Below, piece after piece: positions 8,879-17,934 of a DNA stretch of 64,000 nt (position 1 is its first letter; each line of letters opens with the position of its first letter). Source of the stretch: Amycolatopsis camponoti (GTDB lineage: Bacteria; Actinomycetota; Actinomycetes; Mycobacteriales; Pseudonocardiaceae); contig NZ_CABVGP010000003.1 of the NCBI RefSeq assembly GCF_902497555.1, positions 1,922,001 to 1,986,000 of the forward strand, read 5' to 3'. The position numbers and the translations under genes were made by a program. Under the pieces are notes generated by a model. It was not told where the DNA came from and did not search any database. It worked only from the letters and a program-made list of their open reading frames with translations.

Positions 8879-10725
8879 CGCCGGGCCACCTGCGCGAGGT
8901 ACTCCTTGCGGTCCAAGGGGTTCTGGCCGGTCCGCGGCCGCACCGGCGGCGGACCGGGGTAGGGCCGGTAGTCCTCGAACTCGCTGAGGAAGACGCCTTC
9001 GCCCTGGCTGAGCGCCGGGAGCGCCTGCTCGAACGCGTGGACGTGCTCCGCGGGGATCGTGCCGTGCAGCGTGCACGACGACGGCCCGGTCACCGGCTCG
9101 CCGGGCACCGCGCGCAGGTCCGCGAGCTTGAGCAGCGCCGCGCTGACGGCGTTCGCCGGGACCTCCAGCTCGAAGCGGTGCACCGGCTCGTGCACCCGCG
9201 TGCCGGCCTCCTTCAGCGCCGCCATCAGCACCAGCGGCGTCATCTTGCGGAAGTCGCCCGCCGCACTGAGCGGGCTGAAGAACGCCGTGTGCGTCAGCGT
9301 GACGGCCACGCCCAGCACTTCCCAGCCGTATAACCCCTGCTCCAGCGTGGCGTGGACGGTCTCGTCGATGGCCTTGTGGAACGCGAGCGGCAGCGAACCC
9401 AGCTCGACCGAAAGCCCGAACGTGCGGCCGGGGCCGGGCTCCACCCGCAGCCCGACCGTCGCGAAGAAGTACAGCCGCTGCTCCGGATCCAGCCCCTCGA
9501 GGGCTTCCCCGCAGCCGACCGGCTTCTCGACGTACAGGGTGCTCGTCCGCTCGAACGTGACGTCGATGCCGGCGCCGTCGGCCAGCATCGAGCGCAGCAC
9601 CTCCTTCTGCACTTCGCCGTAGAGCCGGACCGAGATGTCGTGGCCGTGGCGGCGGACGTCGATCAGCGGGTCCTCTTCGGACAGTCGCGTCAGCGCCGTG
9701 AACAGCGCCGCGGCCTGCTCGGGCCGGACCGGCCGCACGACGGTCTCCAGGCTCGGCGGCGCGAACACGCCGTCGCCGGCGGGGCCGGGGGAGCCGAGCC
9801 GGTCGCCGATGCGGACCTCCCGCAGCCCGCGCACCCGGGCGACGTCCCCGGCGAGCGCCACGTCGTCGCCGGCGACCTCGAGCGCCGAGACCCGGCCGGT
9901 GAACTCGGTTTCGCCGCGGAAGAAAGGGATTCGCTGTCGCGCGGCCAGTGAACCGGAGTGCAGGCGGGCGTAGGCGATCTTCTCCCCGGCGCGGCCGCGG
10001 TCGATCTTGAAGACCGTCGCGTGCAGTGGCCCGTCGCCGGTGCGTTCGGTCGCCGGGAGCAGCTCGGTCATCGCCGTCACCAGGTCCGCGACGCCGTCGC
10101 CGGTGAGCGCCGAGCCGGACAGGACGGGGTGCAGCTCGGCGCGGGCGACCTGCCGGGCCAGCTCGGCTCGACAGGACGCGGCGTCGACTCGGTCGTCCAC
10201 ATAGGACGCCAGGAAGGCGTCGTCGCCGTCGGCCAGGAACTCGGCCAGCTCGCCGGATGACGCGTTCAGCGTGATCGCCCGGGGCGTGAGCTTCGCGCGG
10301 ATATCGCCGAGCTGGTCGCGCGCGCCCATCCGGTCGGTCTTGTTGACGAAGATCAGCACCGGGATGCCGAGCCGGCGCAGTGTGCGCATCAGGACGCGGG
10401 TCTGGGCCTGGACGCCCTCGACCGCGGACACGACGAGCACGGCGCCGTCGAGGACGCGCAGCGCGCGCTCGACCTCCGCGATGAAGTCCGAGTGACCCGG
10501 GGTGTCGATGAGCGTGATCCGGGTGTCGCCGGTCGTGAACGAGACCACCGCGGAGCGGATGGTGATGCCGCGACGGCGTTCGAGCTCGAGGGAGTCGGTC
10601 TGGGTGTCGCCGCGGTCGACGCTGCCGAGGCGCGCGATGGCGCCGGCTTCGAAGAGCAGGCGCTCGGTCAGGCTGGTCTTACCGGCGTCGACGTGCGCCA
10701 GGATGCCGATGTTCAGGGTTTTCAC
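8875..10725 (-). CDS. Tet(M)/Otr(A)-type ribosomal protection GTPase
   Basis: 616-aa translational GTPase of the EF-G-like tetracycline-resistance family. G1 AHVDAGKTS, G2 RGITI, G3 DTPGH and G4 NKTD are intact, so GTP hydrolysis is expected. The C-terminal segment FSPLSAAGDFRKMTP matches the domain IV loop region (Tet(M) YSPVSTPADFR) that reaches the tetracycline site on the 30S subunit. GTG 10725 gives the standard MKTLNIGILAHVDAG start; a 25-residue extension to 10800 is less likely. The 248-bp leader up to DoxX holds a GC palindrome (10830-10844) and a TATCTT -10-like box but no convincing leader peptide. It could be intrinsic resistance or self-protection; no tetracycline biosynthesis genes are in the window. 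Confidence 0.85.
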   Translation of the reverse strand: MKTLNIGILAHVDAGKTSLTERLLFEAGAIARLGSVDRGDTQTDSLELERRRGITIRSAVVSFTTGDTRITLIDTPGHSDFIAEVERALRVLDGAVLVVSAVEGVQAQTRVLMRTLRRLGIPVLIFVNKTDRMGARDQLGDIRAKLTPRAITLNASSGELAEFLADGDDAFLASYVDDRVDAASCRAELARQVARAELHPVLSGSALTGDGVADLVTAMTELLPATERTGDGPLHATVFKIDRGRAGEKIAYARLHSGSLAARQRIPFFRGETEFTGRVSALEVAGDDVALAGDVARVRGLREVRIGDRLGSPGPAGDGVFAPPSLETVVRPVRPEQAAALFTALTRLSEEDPLIDVRRHGHDISVRLYGEVQKEVLRSMLADGAGIDVTFERTSTLYVEKPVGCGEALEGLDPEQRLYFFATVGLRVEPGPGRTFGLSVELGSLPLAFHKAIDETVHATLEQGLYGWEVLGVAVTLTHTAFFSPLSAAGDFRKMTPLVLMAALKEAGTRVHEPVHRFELEVPANAVSAALLKLADLRAVPGEPVTGPSSCTLHGTIPAEHVHAFEQALPALSQGEGVFLSEFEDYRPYPGPPPVRPRTGQNPLDRKEYLAQVARR

Positions 10726-10973
10726 GGTCGTGGGAAGTCCTTTGTGATGCGGGTGACAGGCCGGGTCGGACGGTCTGTCGGCGCATCGGGGTCTCCTCAC
10801 GGTCGTGGACGCAGGTCAGGGCGAAGATAGCCCCGCGGCGGGGCGCGCGAAAAGCGAATTTCCGTCCCTGTCGGTTCCCTGTCGATCACCCTCCGGAGCT
10901 TCGATCCGGGGTCCCGGCGCCCTAACTTGGGGCGGGTCAGTTGAAAATTCACCCACCGGGGAGCTGAAACCGG

Positions 10974-11414
10974 ATGTTCGGACGATTCAAGGACGTGGCC
11001 CTGCTGCTGGGGAGGATCGGCGTCGCGGTCGTCTTCCTCGCGCACGGCCTCCAGAAGTGGAACAACGGCATCGACGGCACGGCGAAGTTCTTCTCGATGA
11101 CGGGCATCCCGCTGCCCACGGTCGCCGCGGTCTTCGCGATGACCGTCGAAATCCTCGGCTCGATCGCGTTCATCGTCGGGTTCCTGATGCCGCTGGTCGG
11201 CATCGGGTACGTCGTGATCTCCGTGGGCGCGCTGCTCTCGGTGCACATCGACAACGGGCTGACCGGCCAGGGCGGCTACGAGCTGGTCCTGGTGCTCGCG
11301 CTCGCCGGGCTGGCGCTCGGCTTCAACGGCGGCCGGCTTTCGCTCGACCACCTGCTGTGGGGCCGCAAGCGGGCCCGCCGCGAAGCCGAGGCCAGCGAGC
11401 TGCAGAACGCCTAG
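10974..11414 (+). CDS. DoxX-family membrane protein
   Basis: 146 aa, four predicted transmembrane helices, with the DoxX signature LLGRIGVAVVFLAHGLQKW at the N terminus and the MTVEILGSIAFIVG helix. DoxX proteins are linked to redox and quinone or thiosulfate metabolism, but no specific role can be given here. ATG preceded by GGGGAGCTGAAACCGG. The stop overlaps the convergent gene at CTAG. Confidence 0.85.
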   Translation: MFGRFKDVALLLGRIGVAVVFLAHGLQKWNNGIDGTAKFFSMTGIPLPTVAAVFAMTVEILGSIAFIVGFLMPLVGIGYVVISVGALLSVHIDNGLTGQGGYELVLVLALAGLALGFNGGRLSLDHLLWGRKRARREAEASELQNA

Positions 11415-12121
11415 GCCGGGAGGTCCGCCGTGGTGCGCTCCGCATCACGGCGGGCTCCCAGCTTCGCCTCGTTCGCGTTGCTCACGTGGACCAGGTGGGC
11501 GCCGGCGACCAGGGGGACGAGCAGGCCGTCGAGGATGCCCTCCGGCCCGCTCCAGTCGCGAGTGGACAGCACGCGGTCGTCCGCGCCGAGGCCCAGCTTC
11601 GCCGCGCGGGCGCGGGCTTCGGCCAGTACTTCGTCCACAGTGGAGTCGAACAGCGCGGGGGTGTCGCCGGGGATCGCGACGAGCGGGCTGTACTGGTCGC
11701 CCGCCGCGCGGGACTCCGTCAGGTAGTCGAACGCGCCGCCGCCCGGCGCCTCGTCGAGGCCGCGGCCCATCGGGTCCAGCGTGACGACGGCGGTCGCGGT
11801 CGCGCCGGTCGGCTCCGGGTCGTCCGGCCCGACGAACGCCACCCGCGCGCCGGCGCCCTCGGTCACGACGCGCGCCCCGCACCACCACGCCCCGAGCAGC
11901 ACGCCGACGGTCTGCCAGTGCGCCGGCAGCTGCACGGCGACGGCGTCGCCCGGCTCGACGTCGAACTCCTCGGTCAGCCAGTTGGCCGTCTTCGCGGCCC
12001 AGTTGGCGGTCGTCGCCACGGACAGCTCGACGCGGCTGCCGAGCTGGTCGTCGTAGTGGGTGATCAACGGTTTCGCGGGCGAGGCCAGCAGCGGGCGCAG
12101 CAGCTCGTCGGTCAGGCTCAT
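11411..12121 (-). CDS. TIGR03089-family protein (Rv3268-like)
   Basis: 236-aa protein resembling the N-terminal part of an AMP-dependent ligase (FDVEPGDAVAVQLPAHWQTV, LLGAWWCGARVV) but lacking the ATP-binding P-loop and the C-terminal domain, as is typical of TIGR03089. Function unknown. Its position next to an LCP gene and upstream of rmlD-wbbL-manB matches Rv3268 in M. tuberculosis. TAGCCT lies 6 nt before the ATG, so a leaderless mRNA is likely. Confidence 0.8.
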   Translation of the reverse strand: MSLTDELLRPLLASPAKPLITHYDDQLGSRVELSVATTANWAAKTANWLTEEFDVEPGDAVAVQLPAHWQTVGVLLGAWWCGARVVTEGAGARVAFVGPDDPEPTGATATAVVTLDPMGRGLDEAPGGGAFDYLTESRAAGDQYSPLVAIPGDTPALFDSTVDEVLAEARARAAKLGLGADDRVLSTRDWSGPEGILDGLLVPLVAGAHLVHVSNANEAKLGARRDAERTTADLPA

Positions 12122-12158
12122 GCGGACAGGCTAAAGCGCGGACCACGCGCTTCGCCGG

Positions 12159-12203
12159 TTGACACCGCCACGTGAATCTCAGTACGTTTGCTTTGCAAGC
12201 AAA
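12159..12203 (+). promoter_or_regulatory. Promoter with overlapping palindromic operator for the NmrA-like gene
   Basis: TTGACA (12159-12164), 18-bp spacer, TACGTT (12183-12188), immediately followed by TTTGCTTTGCAAGCAAA (12187-12203), a perfect 7-3-7 inverted repeat covering the -10 end and the likely start site. This is the geometry of a repressor operator; TTGC/GCAA half-sites are used by MarR/HxlR-type repressors, though no such regulator is in the window. Gene start at 12230. Confidence 0.65.
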
Positions 12204-12229
12204 TGCAACTGGAGAGCTGGGGGACAGCC

Positions 12230-13060
12230 ATGACCATTCTCGTCACCGGCGCGCGTGGACACGTCGGCCGCGCCGTGCTCGACGCGCTCGTCGCCGCAGG
12301 TCAGGACGTGCGCGCGTCGAGCCGCGACGCCACCACGCTCGACGTGCCCACGGCGAAGGTGAGCGTCGACCTCGAAGATCCGTCCACCTTGGACGCCGCG
12401 CTCGACGGCGTCGAGTCGGTGTTCCTGTACACCCGGCCGTCGGGGATCGAGGGCTTCGTGAAGGCGGCCGAAGCGGCCGGCGTGCGGCACGTCGTGCTGC
12501 TGTCGTCGGGCGCGACGCTCGAGCCGAGGTCCTCGGGGAGCCGGATCGCGTCGCTCCACCGCGCGGTGGAGCAGGCGCTGATCGCGGCGCCGTTCGCGGA
12601 GACGCTGCTGAACCCGGGCGCGTTCGCCACCAACGTCCTGGGCTGGCGCGCGGACGTCGCCGAGGGCGTGATCCGCACCCCGTACCCGGACGCGCGGATC
12701 GGCGCCATCCACGAGCGCGACATCGCCGACGTCGCGGCGCGGATCCTGGTCGACGGCTCCCACGCCGGCGAAGCGCTGCAGCTGAGCGGGCCGGCGCCGA
12801 TCACGTTCCGGGAGCAGGCGGAAGTGCTCGCGGACGTCCTCGGCCGGCCGATGCGGGTCGAGGAGGAGACGCCGGAGCAGACGGCGTCCCGCATGACGGC
12901 GCTGGGGTGGCCGCCGGAGGTGCCACCGGAGGTCCTGCGGGCGTGGGAGCGGACGACGCGGGAGCCGTCGGTGGTGACGGACGTCGTGCGCGAGGTGACC
13001 GGGCACGCGCCGCGGACGTTCCGGCAGTGGGCGGAGGACCACCGCGCCGACTTCAGTTGA
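12230..13060 (+). CDS. NmrA-like NAD(P)-binding oxidoreductase
   Basis: 276-aa atypical SDR. TGARGHVG near residues 6-13 is the dinucleotide-binding motif. The body follows the NmrA/QOR2 pattern (FVKAAEAAGVRHVVLLSSG, LLNPGAFATNVLGW, ERDIADVAARIL) and lacks a clear YxxxK. Likely an NAD(P)-dependent quinone or redox-responsive oxidoreductase. The start is set at MTILVTGARG with GGGGGA upstream. A strong promoter and palindrome precede it, so it is probably inducible. It overlaps the convergent LCP gene by 8 bp. Confidence 0.8.
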   Translation: MTILVTGARGHVGRAVLDALVAAGQDVRASSRDATTLDVPTAKVSVDLEDPSTLDAALDGVESVFLYTRPSGIEGFVKAAEAAGVRHVVLLSSGATLEPRSSGSRIASLHRAVEQALIAAPFAETLLNPGAFATNVLGWRADVAEGVIRTPYPDARIGAIHERDIADVAARILVDGSHAGEALQLSGPAPITFREQAEVLADVLGRPMRVEEETPEQTASRMTALGWPPEVPPEVLRAWERTTREPSVVTDVVREVTGHAPRTFRQWAEDHRADFS

Positions 13061-14339
13061 CGCAGGGGACTCCGTCGGAGGCCTGGAGCAGCGGCGCCGC
13101 GGCGGGGGCGGCGCCGCTGCCCGAGCCGCCGCCCGATGCCTTGGCCGCCACCGGGGCCGCTCGGCCCGCCAGGCCCGCCACGAACTCGCGGACCGCCTTC
13201 GGGTCGATCTCGACGATGCTCTGACCGTCCTCGCTGCGCCCGTTCGCCGTGATCACCGGGATCGTCGCGAACGTCAGGTCGCCCGACGCGATGCCCTTCG
13301 CCTGCTGCGCGAACTGCAGCAGGTCGAGCCCCGGGTCCAGGGTCAGTGACCGGTGCACCGCGTCCATCAGGTTGTTCAGCGTGCCCGGGCTGGTCAGCGT
13401 GCCCGCCGAAAGCACCTGGCGCAGCGCCGACGACAGGAACGCCTGCTGCCGCACGATCCGGTCGAGGTCGCCGCGCGGCAGGTTCTTGCGCTGCCGGACG
13501 AACGACAGCGCTTCCCCGCCCGACACCGTCTGCTCGCCGCGGCGGAAGTTCGCGCCCGAGTCCTTGTCCTCGGTCGAGTGGTTCAGGCACACCTTGACGC
13601 CACCGAGCGCCTCGGTGAGCAGGTAGAAGCCCAGCAGGTTGATCTCGGCGTAGTGGTCGACGCGCACCTGCGTGAGGTCCTGCACCGCCTGCACCAGCAC
13701 CCGGCGGCCCTCGGTGTCGGAGTCGCGCTCGATCTTCGCCTGGTCGCGTTCGCCCTGCCCGCGCAGCTCCTGCGCGAAGTGCGCCTTCGCGATGCCGTAC
13801 GCCGAGTTGATCTTCGCCTTGCCGCGGCCCGGGATGTCGGTCCAGGTGTCCCGCGGCACCGACACCGCCGACGGCTTCGAGCCGTCCTTCGGCACCCGCA
13901 GGAGGATCACCGTGTCGGTGTTCACCGCGCCGCTGTTGGCCTCGGTCCGCAGCTCCCTCAGCACCCGCGGCGGGAGCTGGTTGCCCTGCGCGTCCGTCCG
14001 CGCGTCGCTGCCGACGAGCAGGATGTCGTCGGCGCCGTCGTCCGCTGGCGGCGGCGCGGGCTCACCGGCGCGCGGGGTGAGCGCGTCCGTCGTCGGCACG
14101 GTGCTCTGCAGCTGGTCCTTGGTGACGTAGGCGTAGCCGCTGGCGCCGAGCGCGAGCACCGAGACGAGCCCGACCGCGACCCGGCGGGTGACCCGCCCGG
14201 CCCGCCGCACCCGCGACGGCCTCGCGGCCACCGGAGCGGGAGCCGCTTCCCGCGGAAATGGCGACGGCTTCCACTCGGAATCGTCGCGCTCCGTCACCGG
14301 CTCCGCGGCCGGATCCGGCTTTTCCTGCTCGTCGTCCAT
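13053..14339 (-). CDS. LCP (LytR-CpsA-Psr) phosphotransferase 1
   Basis: 428-aa cell-envelope ligase, a type II membrane protein. It has a cytoplasmic Pro/Glu-rich segment (1-45), one transmembrane helix near 54-71 and an LCP domain from DDILLVGSDAR (104) through SVPRDTW, KINSAY, ALGGVKVC and SFVRQRKNLPRGDLDRI. LCP proteins transfer undecaprenyl- or decaprenyl-linked polymers to peptidoglycan, in mycobacteria arabinogalactan. The tail is Gly/Ser/Ala-rich and ends in DGVPCVN. Next to a second LCP gene that ends the same way and near rhamnose-linker genes, so arabinogalactan attachment is a reasonable role. Confidence 0.92.
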   Translation of the reverse strand: MDDEQEKPDPAAEPVTERDDSEWKPSPFPREAAPAPVAARPSRVRRAGRVTRRVAVGLVSVLALGASGYAYVTKDQLQSTVPTTDALTPRAGEPAPPPADDGADDILLVGSDARTDAQGNQLPPRVLRELRTEANSGAVNTDTVILLRVPKDGSKPSAVSVPRDTWTDIPGRGKAKINSAYGIAKAHFAQELRGQGERDQAKIERDSDTEGRRVLVQAVQDLTQVRVDHYAEINLLGFYLLTEALGGVKVCLNHSTEDKDSGANFRRGEQTVSGGEALSFVRQRKNLPRGDLDRIVRQQAFLSSALRQVLSAGTLTSPGTLNNLMDAVHRSLTLDPGLDLLQFAQQAKGIASGDLTFATIPVITANGRSEDGQSIVEIDPKAVREFVAGLAGRAAPVAAKASGGGSGSGAAPAAAPLLQASDGVPCVN

Positions 14340-14376
14340 CCTGGTTGACCTCCCCCGACCACCCTGCGTACTCAGT

Positions 14377-15897
14377 CTAGTTGATGCAGGGAACGTCGCC
14401 CGCGGTGATCGGCGGCGCGGCGGGGGTGGCAGACGCCGGGGTCGACGGCGCCTTCGGCGTGCTGGCCGGTGCGCCGCCCGGGCCGGCGGCCGAGCTGCGG
14501 AAGTCCTTGCCCAGCAGGACGCGCACGTGCCCGGCGGCGACGTCGCGGTCCGGCTCCGCCTGGACGGTCGTGCCCAGGGCCTGCTTGACCAGGTCCAGCG
14601 CGGCGCTGTCGGCCGGGTTGTACCGGACGACGGTGGTGTTGCGGGTGCTCAGCTTCTGGTCGGCGACGAGGGTGAAGCCCTTGCCCTGGAGCGTTGTGTG
14701 CGTCTGGGTGGCCAGCGACGGCGAGCCCGTGCCGTCGAACAACTCGACCGTGACGGCCTTCGCACCCGGCAGCTGGGCCGGCGCCGGCGTCGCGGGGGCG
14801 TCGCCGTCCGTGGTCAGCCGCGTCACCTCGGCCTGGACAGCCGCCTGGTCGACGCGCAGCACGTCGGCGCCGCCGATCACCGCGTTGCCCTGGGTGGGGA
14901 TGGTGTGGAACTCGATGTTGCCGCCGGTCAGGCCGCGCATCTGCTCGGCGAACTCGGTCAGGTCCCAGCCCTGCGACAGCACCACGGACTTCTTCACCGC
15001 GGCCACCAGGTCGGCGATCTTCCCCGGACTGGTCAGCACGTCGGTCGAGATGACCTTGCGGGCCAGGCCGGACAGGAACGCCTGCTGCCGGGCGATCCGG
15101 TCGAGGTCGTAGTTGGGCAGGCCGTAGCGCTGGCGGACGAACGCGAGCGCCTGCACGCCCTCGATCGTCTGGCGCCCGCCCGGCAGGTCCACGCCGGACT
15201 TCACTTCCTTGACCGGCCCGTTGAGACAGACCTCGACGCCGCCGATCGACTTGGTGATCTCGTAGAAGCTCGCCAGGTTCACCTCGGCGTACCGGTCGAT
15301 CATGCCCGGCTTGCCGATGAACTTCTCGATCGTGGCGATCAGGTTCTTCCGCCCCGCGACCTTCGCCTCGGCGTCGGCCTGCTTGAGGTCGGTCATGCCC
15401 TGGCGCTGCAACGTCTTGTAAGTGTCCGTGTACGCGTAGACAAAGGCGCTGTTGAGCTTGTGCTTGCCGTAGCCGCCGGCCAGCTCCACCCAGGAGTCGC
15501 GGGGGAACGAGATCGCGATCGCGTGCTTCCCGTTCTGGGGGATGTGCACGAGGATCATCGTGTCGGTGTTCAGCTCGCCGTCGGAGACGCCGGCGTGCAG
15601 CATGTCCAGCACTTCGCGCGGCAGCGGGTTGCCCTGCGCGTCGGTGCGGCTGTCCTGCCCGACCAGGAGGATGTCGATGGCGCCGTCGAGCGGCTTCGCG
15701 TGCGCCTCGGTGTCGGCGAAGACGTTCGTGGTGGTCAAGCCGGTGTTCGGGTCGCCGATGAAGTGCCAGCCGTACCAGGTCAGGGCCAGGATCGCGACGG
15801 ACAGCAACGACACCACGACCTTGCCGCCGCGGCGTGCGAAGACCGCGACACCGTGGCTACGGTGCGCCGGGATCGGCGGCGCAGGCCATTCGGTCAC
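14377..15897 (-). CDS. LCP phosphotransferase 2 with LytR_C domain
   Basis: 506 aa: short cytoplasmic N terminus, transmembrane helix near residues 24-40, LCP domain (DILLVGQDSRTD, SFPRDSWVEL, KLNSAF, GGVEVCLN, AFVRQRYGLPNYDLDR) and a LytR_C domain near 360-450 (VTVELFDGTGSPSLA). GTG start chosen because GGGGAGGAA precedes it by 4 nt; the open frame extends 14 residues further. It ends GDVPCIN, nearly the same as its downstream paralogue. The 37-bp gap between them suggests one operon. It is divergent from rmlB. Confidence 0.92.
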   Translation of the reverse strand: MTEWPAPPIPAHRSHGVAVFARRGGKVVVSLLSVAILALTWYGWHFIGDPNTGLTTTNVFADTEAHAKPLDGAIDILLVGQDSRTDAQGNPLPREVLDMLHAGVSDGELNTDTMILVHIPQNGKHAIAISFPRDSWVELAGGYGKHKLNSAFVYAYTDTYKTLQRQGMTDLKQADAEAKVAGRKNLIATIEKFIGKPGMIDRYAEVNLASFYEITKSIGGVEVCLNGPVKEVKSGVDLPGGRQTIEGVQALAFVRQRYGLPNYDLDRIARQQAFLSGLARKVISTDVLTSPGKIADLVAAVKKSVVLSQGWDLTEFAEQMRGLTGGNIEFHTIPTQGNAVIGGADVLRVDQAAVQAEVTRLTTDGDAPATPAPAQLPGAKAVTVELFDGTGSPSLATQTHTTLQGKGFTLVADQKLSTRNTTVVRYNPADSAALDLVKQALGTTVQAEPDRDVAAGHVRVLLGKDFRSSAAGPGGAPASTPKAPSTPASATPAAPPITAGDVPCIN

Positions 15898-16037
15898 GCG
15901 CTTCCTCCCCTGTGAAACCCCGTGCTTCCCCCAGGGCACCCCTGTGCCTCCGAGGATGACTCTACTGAGGGTGTTGTCTGACCTCCGTAGGCTGGGGGCC
16001 GATTGCCCCGGTCGGGGGCCGAGGGAAAGGCGGGAAG

Positions 16038-17036
16038 ATGCGGGTCCTGGTCACCGGTGGTGCCGGCTTCATCGGGTCGCACTACGTCCGGCAGGTGCTG
16101 AGCGGCGCCTATCCGACGGTGCGCGACGCCGAGGTGGTGGTGCTGGACAAGCTCACCTACGCCGGCAACGAGGCCAACCTGGCGCCGGTCGCCGCGGACC
16201 CGCGGCTCGAGTTCGTCCGCGGCGACATCTGTGACGCCACGCGGGTCGCCGAGGTCATGCGCGGGGTGGACCTGGTCGTGCACTTCGCCGCGGAGTCGCA
16301 TGTGGACCGCTCGATCCTCGGCGCCGCCGACTTCGTGCTGACGAACGTGCTCGGCACGCAGAACCTGCTGCAGGCGGCGCTGGAAGCGGGCGTCTCGAAG
16401 TTCGTCCACGTGTCCACGGACGAGGTGTACGGCTCGATCGAGTCCGGATCCTGGACCGAGGAGCACATCCTGGAGCCGAACTCGCCCTATTCGGCGTCGA
16501 AGGCGTCCTCCGATCTGGTGGCGCGCTCCTTCTTCCGGACCCACGGGCTGCCGGTGTGCATCACGCGGTGCTCCAACAACTACGGTCCGTACCAGTTCCC
16601 CGAGAAGGTCATCCCGCTGTTCGTCACGAACCTCCTCGACGGCCGTAAGGTGCCGCTCTACGGCGACGGGCTCAACGTCCGTGACTGGCTGCACGTGGAC
16701 GACCACTGCCACGGCATCCAGCTGGTCGCCGACGGCGGGCGGCCCGGCGAGATCTACAACATCGGCGGCGGCACCGAGCTGACGAACCGGGAGCTGACGG
16801 AAAAGCTCCTGGCCGCGGTGGGCGCGGGCTGGGACAGCGTCGAGCCGGTCGAGGACCGCAAGGGTCACGACCGCCGGTACTCGGTGGACATCACGAAGAT
16901 CGGTACGGAGCTGGGGTACGCTCCGCGCGTGTCCTTCGAGGACGGTCTGGCCGCGACAGTGGCCTGGTACACGGACAATCGCGCGTGGTGGGAGCCCCTG
17001 GCGGAGCGGGCCGCGCTCAAGACGCTCAAGAAGTGA
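16038..17036 (+). CDS. rmlB: RmlB, dTDP-glucose 4,6-dehydratase
   Basis: 332-aa extended SDR making dTDP-4-keto-6-deoxyglucose for dTDP-L-rhamnose. TGGAGFIGSH at the N terminus binds NAD, STDEVYG carries catalytic Asp-Glu, YSASKA is the YxxxK site, and NNYGPYQFPEKVIPLF is an RmlB signature. ATG preceded by GGCGGGAAG. rmlD starts 11 bp after the stop. rmlA and rmlC are not in the window. Confidence 0.96.
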   Translation: MRVLVTGGAGFIGSHYVRQVLSGAYPTVRDAEVVVLDKLTYAGNEANLAPVAADPRLEFVRGDICDATRVAEVMRGVDLVVHFAAESHVDRSILGAADFVLTNVLGTQNLLQAALEAGVSKFVHVSTDEVYGSIESGSWTEEHILEPNSPYSASKASSDLVARSFFRTHGLPVCITRCSNNYGPYQFPEKVIPLFVTNLLDGRKVPLYGDGLNVRDWLHVDDHCHGIQLVADGGRPGEIYNIGGGTELTNRELTEKLLAAVGAGWDSVEPVEDRKGHDRRYSVDITKIGTELGYAPRVSFEDGLAATVAWYTDNRAWWEPLAERAALKTLKK

Positions 17037-17046
17037 GGATGTGCTC

Positions 17047-17934
17047 GTGCGGCTGACGGTGCTCGTGCCCGGCGGTTCCGGACAGCTCGGCCGCGACCTG
17101 GCCGCTGCTTCGGGTGACGACGTGGACGTCGTCGCGCCGGGATCGGCGGAGCTGGACGTGACGGCGACGGGCCAGGTGCTGGCGGCCGTCGGCGCGCTGG
17201 CCGACCGGGCGCGCGAAACGGGCTCGGCGCCGGTCGTGGTCAACGCGGCGGCGTACACGGCGGTCGACGCGGCGGAGAAGGACGAGGACCGCGCGTTCGC
17301 GGTGAACGCCGACGGGCCGCGGGTACTGGCCGCGGCGTGCGCTTCCCGGCGGGTGCCGCTGATCCACGTGTCGACGGACTACGTGTTCGCCGGCGACGCT
17401 TCGCTGCCGTACGAGCCGTCCGACGAGCTGGGGCCGCGGTCGGCCTACGGCCGCACGAAGGCGGCCGGCGAGGACGCGGTGCTCGGGTCGGGGGCGTCGT
17501 CGTGGGTGGTGCGGACCGGGTGGCTGTACGGGCACGCGGGGTCGAACTTCGTGAAGACCATGGCACGGCTGGAGTCTTCGCGCCCGGAACTGTCCGTTGT
17601 GGACGATCAGATCGGCGGTCCTACGTGGACGGCCGACCTGGCCGCGGGGCTGCTCGAGCTGGCTTCGCGGGTGGCGGCCGGTGACGGGCCGGAGCGGCGG
17701 ATCCTGCACTGCACGAACGCGGGTTCGGTGAGCTGGTGCGGCTTCGCGCAGGCGATCTTCAAGCACCTGGGTGCGGACCCCGCACGGGTGAAGCCTTGTA
17801 CGACGGCGGAGTACCCGCAGGCGGCGACGCGGCCGGCGTACTCGGTGCTGTCCCCGGCCTCGTGGAAGGAAGCCTGGCTGACGCCGATGCGGCCGTGGGA
17901 AGAGGCGCTGGACGCCTACTTCGCGACGGCGTAG
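17047..17934 (+). CDS. rmlD: RmlD, dTDP-4-dehydrorhamnose reductase
   Basis: 295-aa SDR doing the last step of dTDP-L-rhamnose synthesis. GGSGQLGRDL binds NADPH; STDYVFAG, YGRTKAAGE (YxxxK) and GGPTWTADLA are family motifs. Two in-frame GTG codons compete. GTG 17047 is preferred because GAGG at 17035-17038 is 8 nt upstream, while GTG 17041 would be only 2 nt away. Operon with rmlB. The rhamnose probably feeds the WbbL linker transferase at 25537. Confidence 0.94.
   Translation: MRLTVLVPGGSGQLGRDLAAASGDDVDVVAPGSAELDVTATGQVLAAVGALADRARETGSAPVVVNAAAYTAVDAAEKDEDRAFAVNADGPRVLAAACASRRVPLIHVSTDYVFAGDASLPYEPSDELGPRSAYGRTKAAGEDAVLGSGASSWVVRTGWLYGHAGSNFVKTMARLESSRPELSVVDDQIGGPTWTADLAAGLLELASRVAAGDGPERRILHCTNAGSVSWCGFAQAIFKHLGADPARVKPCTTAEYPQAATRPAYSVLSPASWKEAWLTPMRPWEEALDAYFATA

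Noticed and set aside
8021..9076. 351-codon ORF and similar long frames opposite real genes
   Set aside because: Arg/Ala/Gly-rich low-complexity translations typical of antisense frames in high-GC coding sequence; the real genes with known domains lie on the other strand or frame.
10726..10800. Leader peptide controlling the ribosomal protection gene
   Set aside because: ATG 10786 has a fair ribosome site, but its frame stays open far into the GTPase gene, so it does not form a short attenuator peptide.
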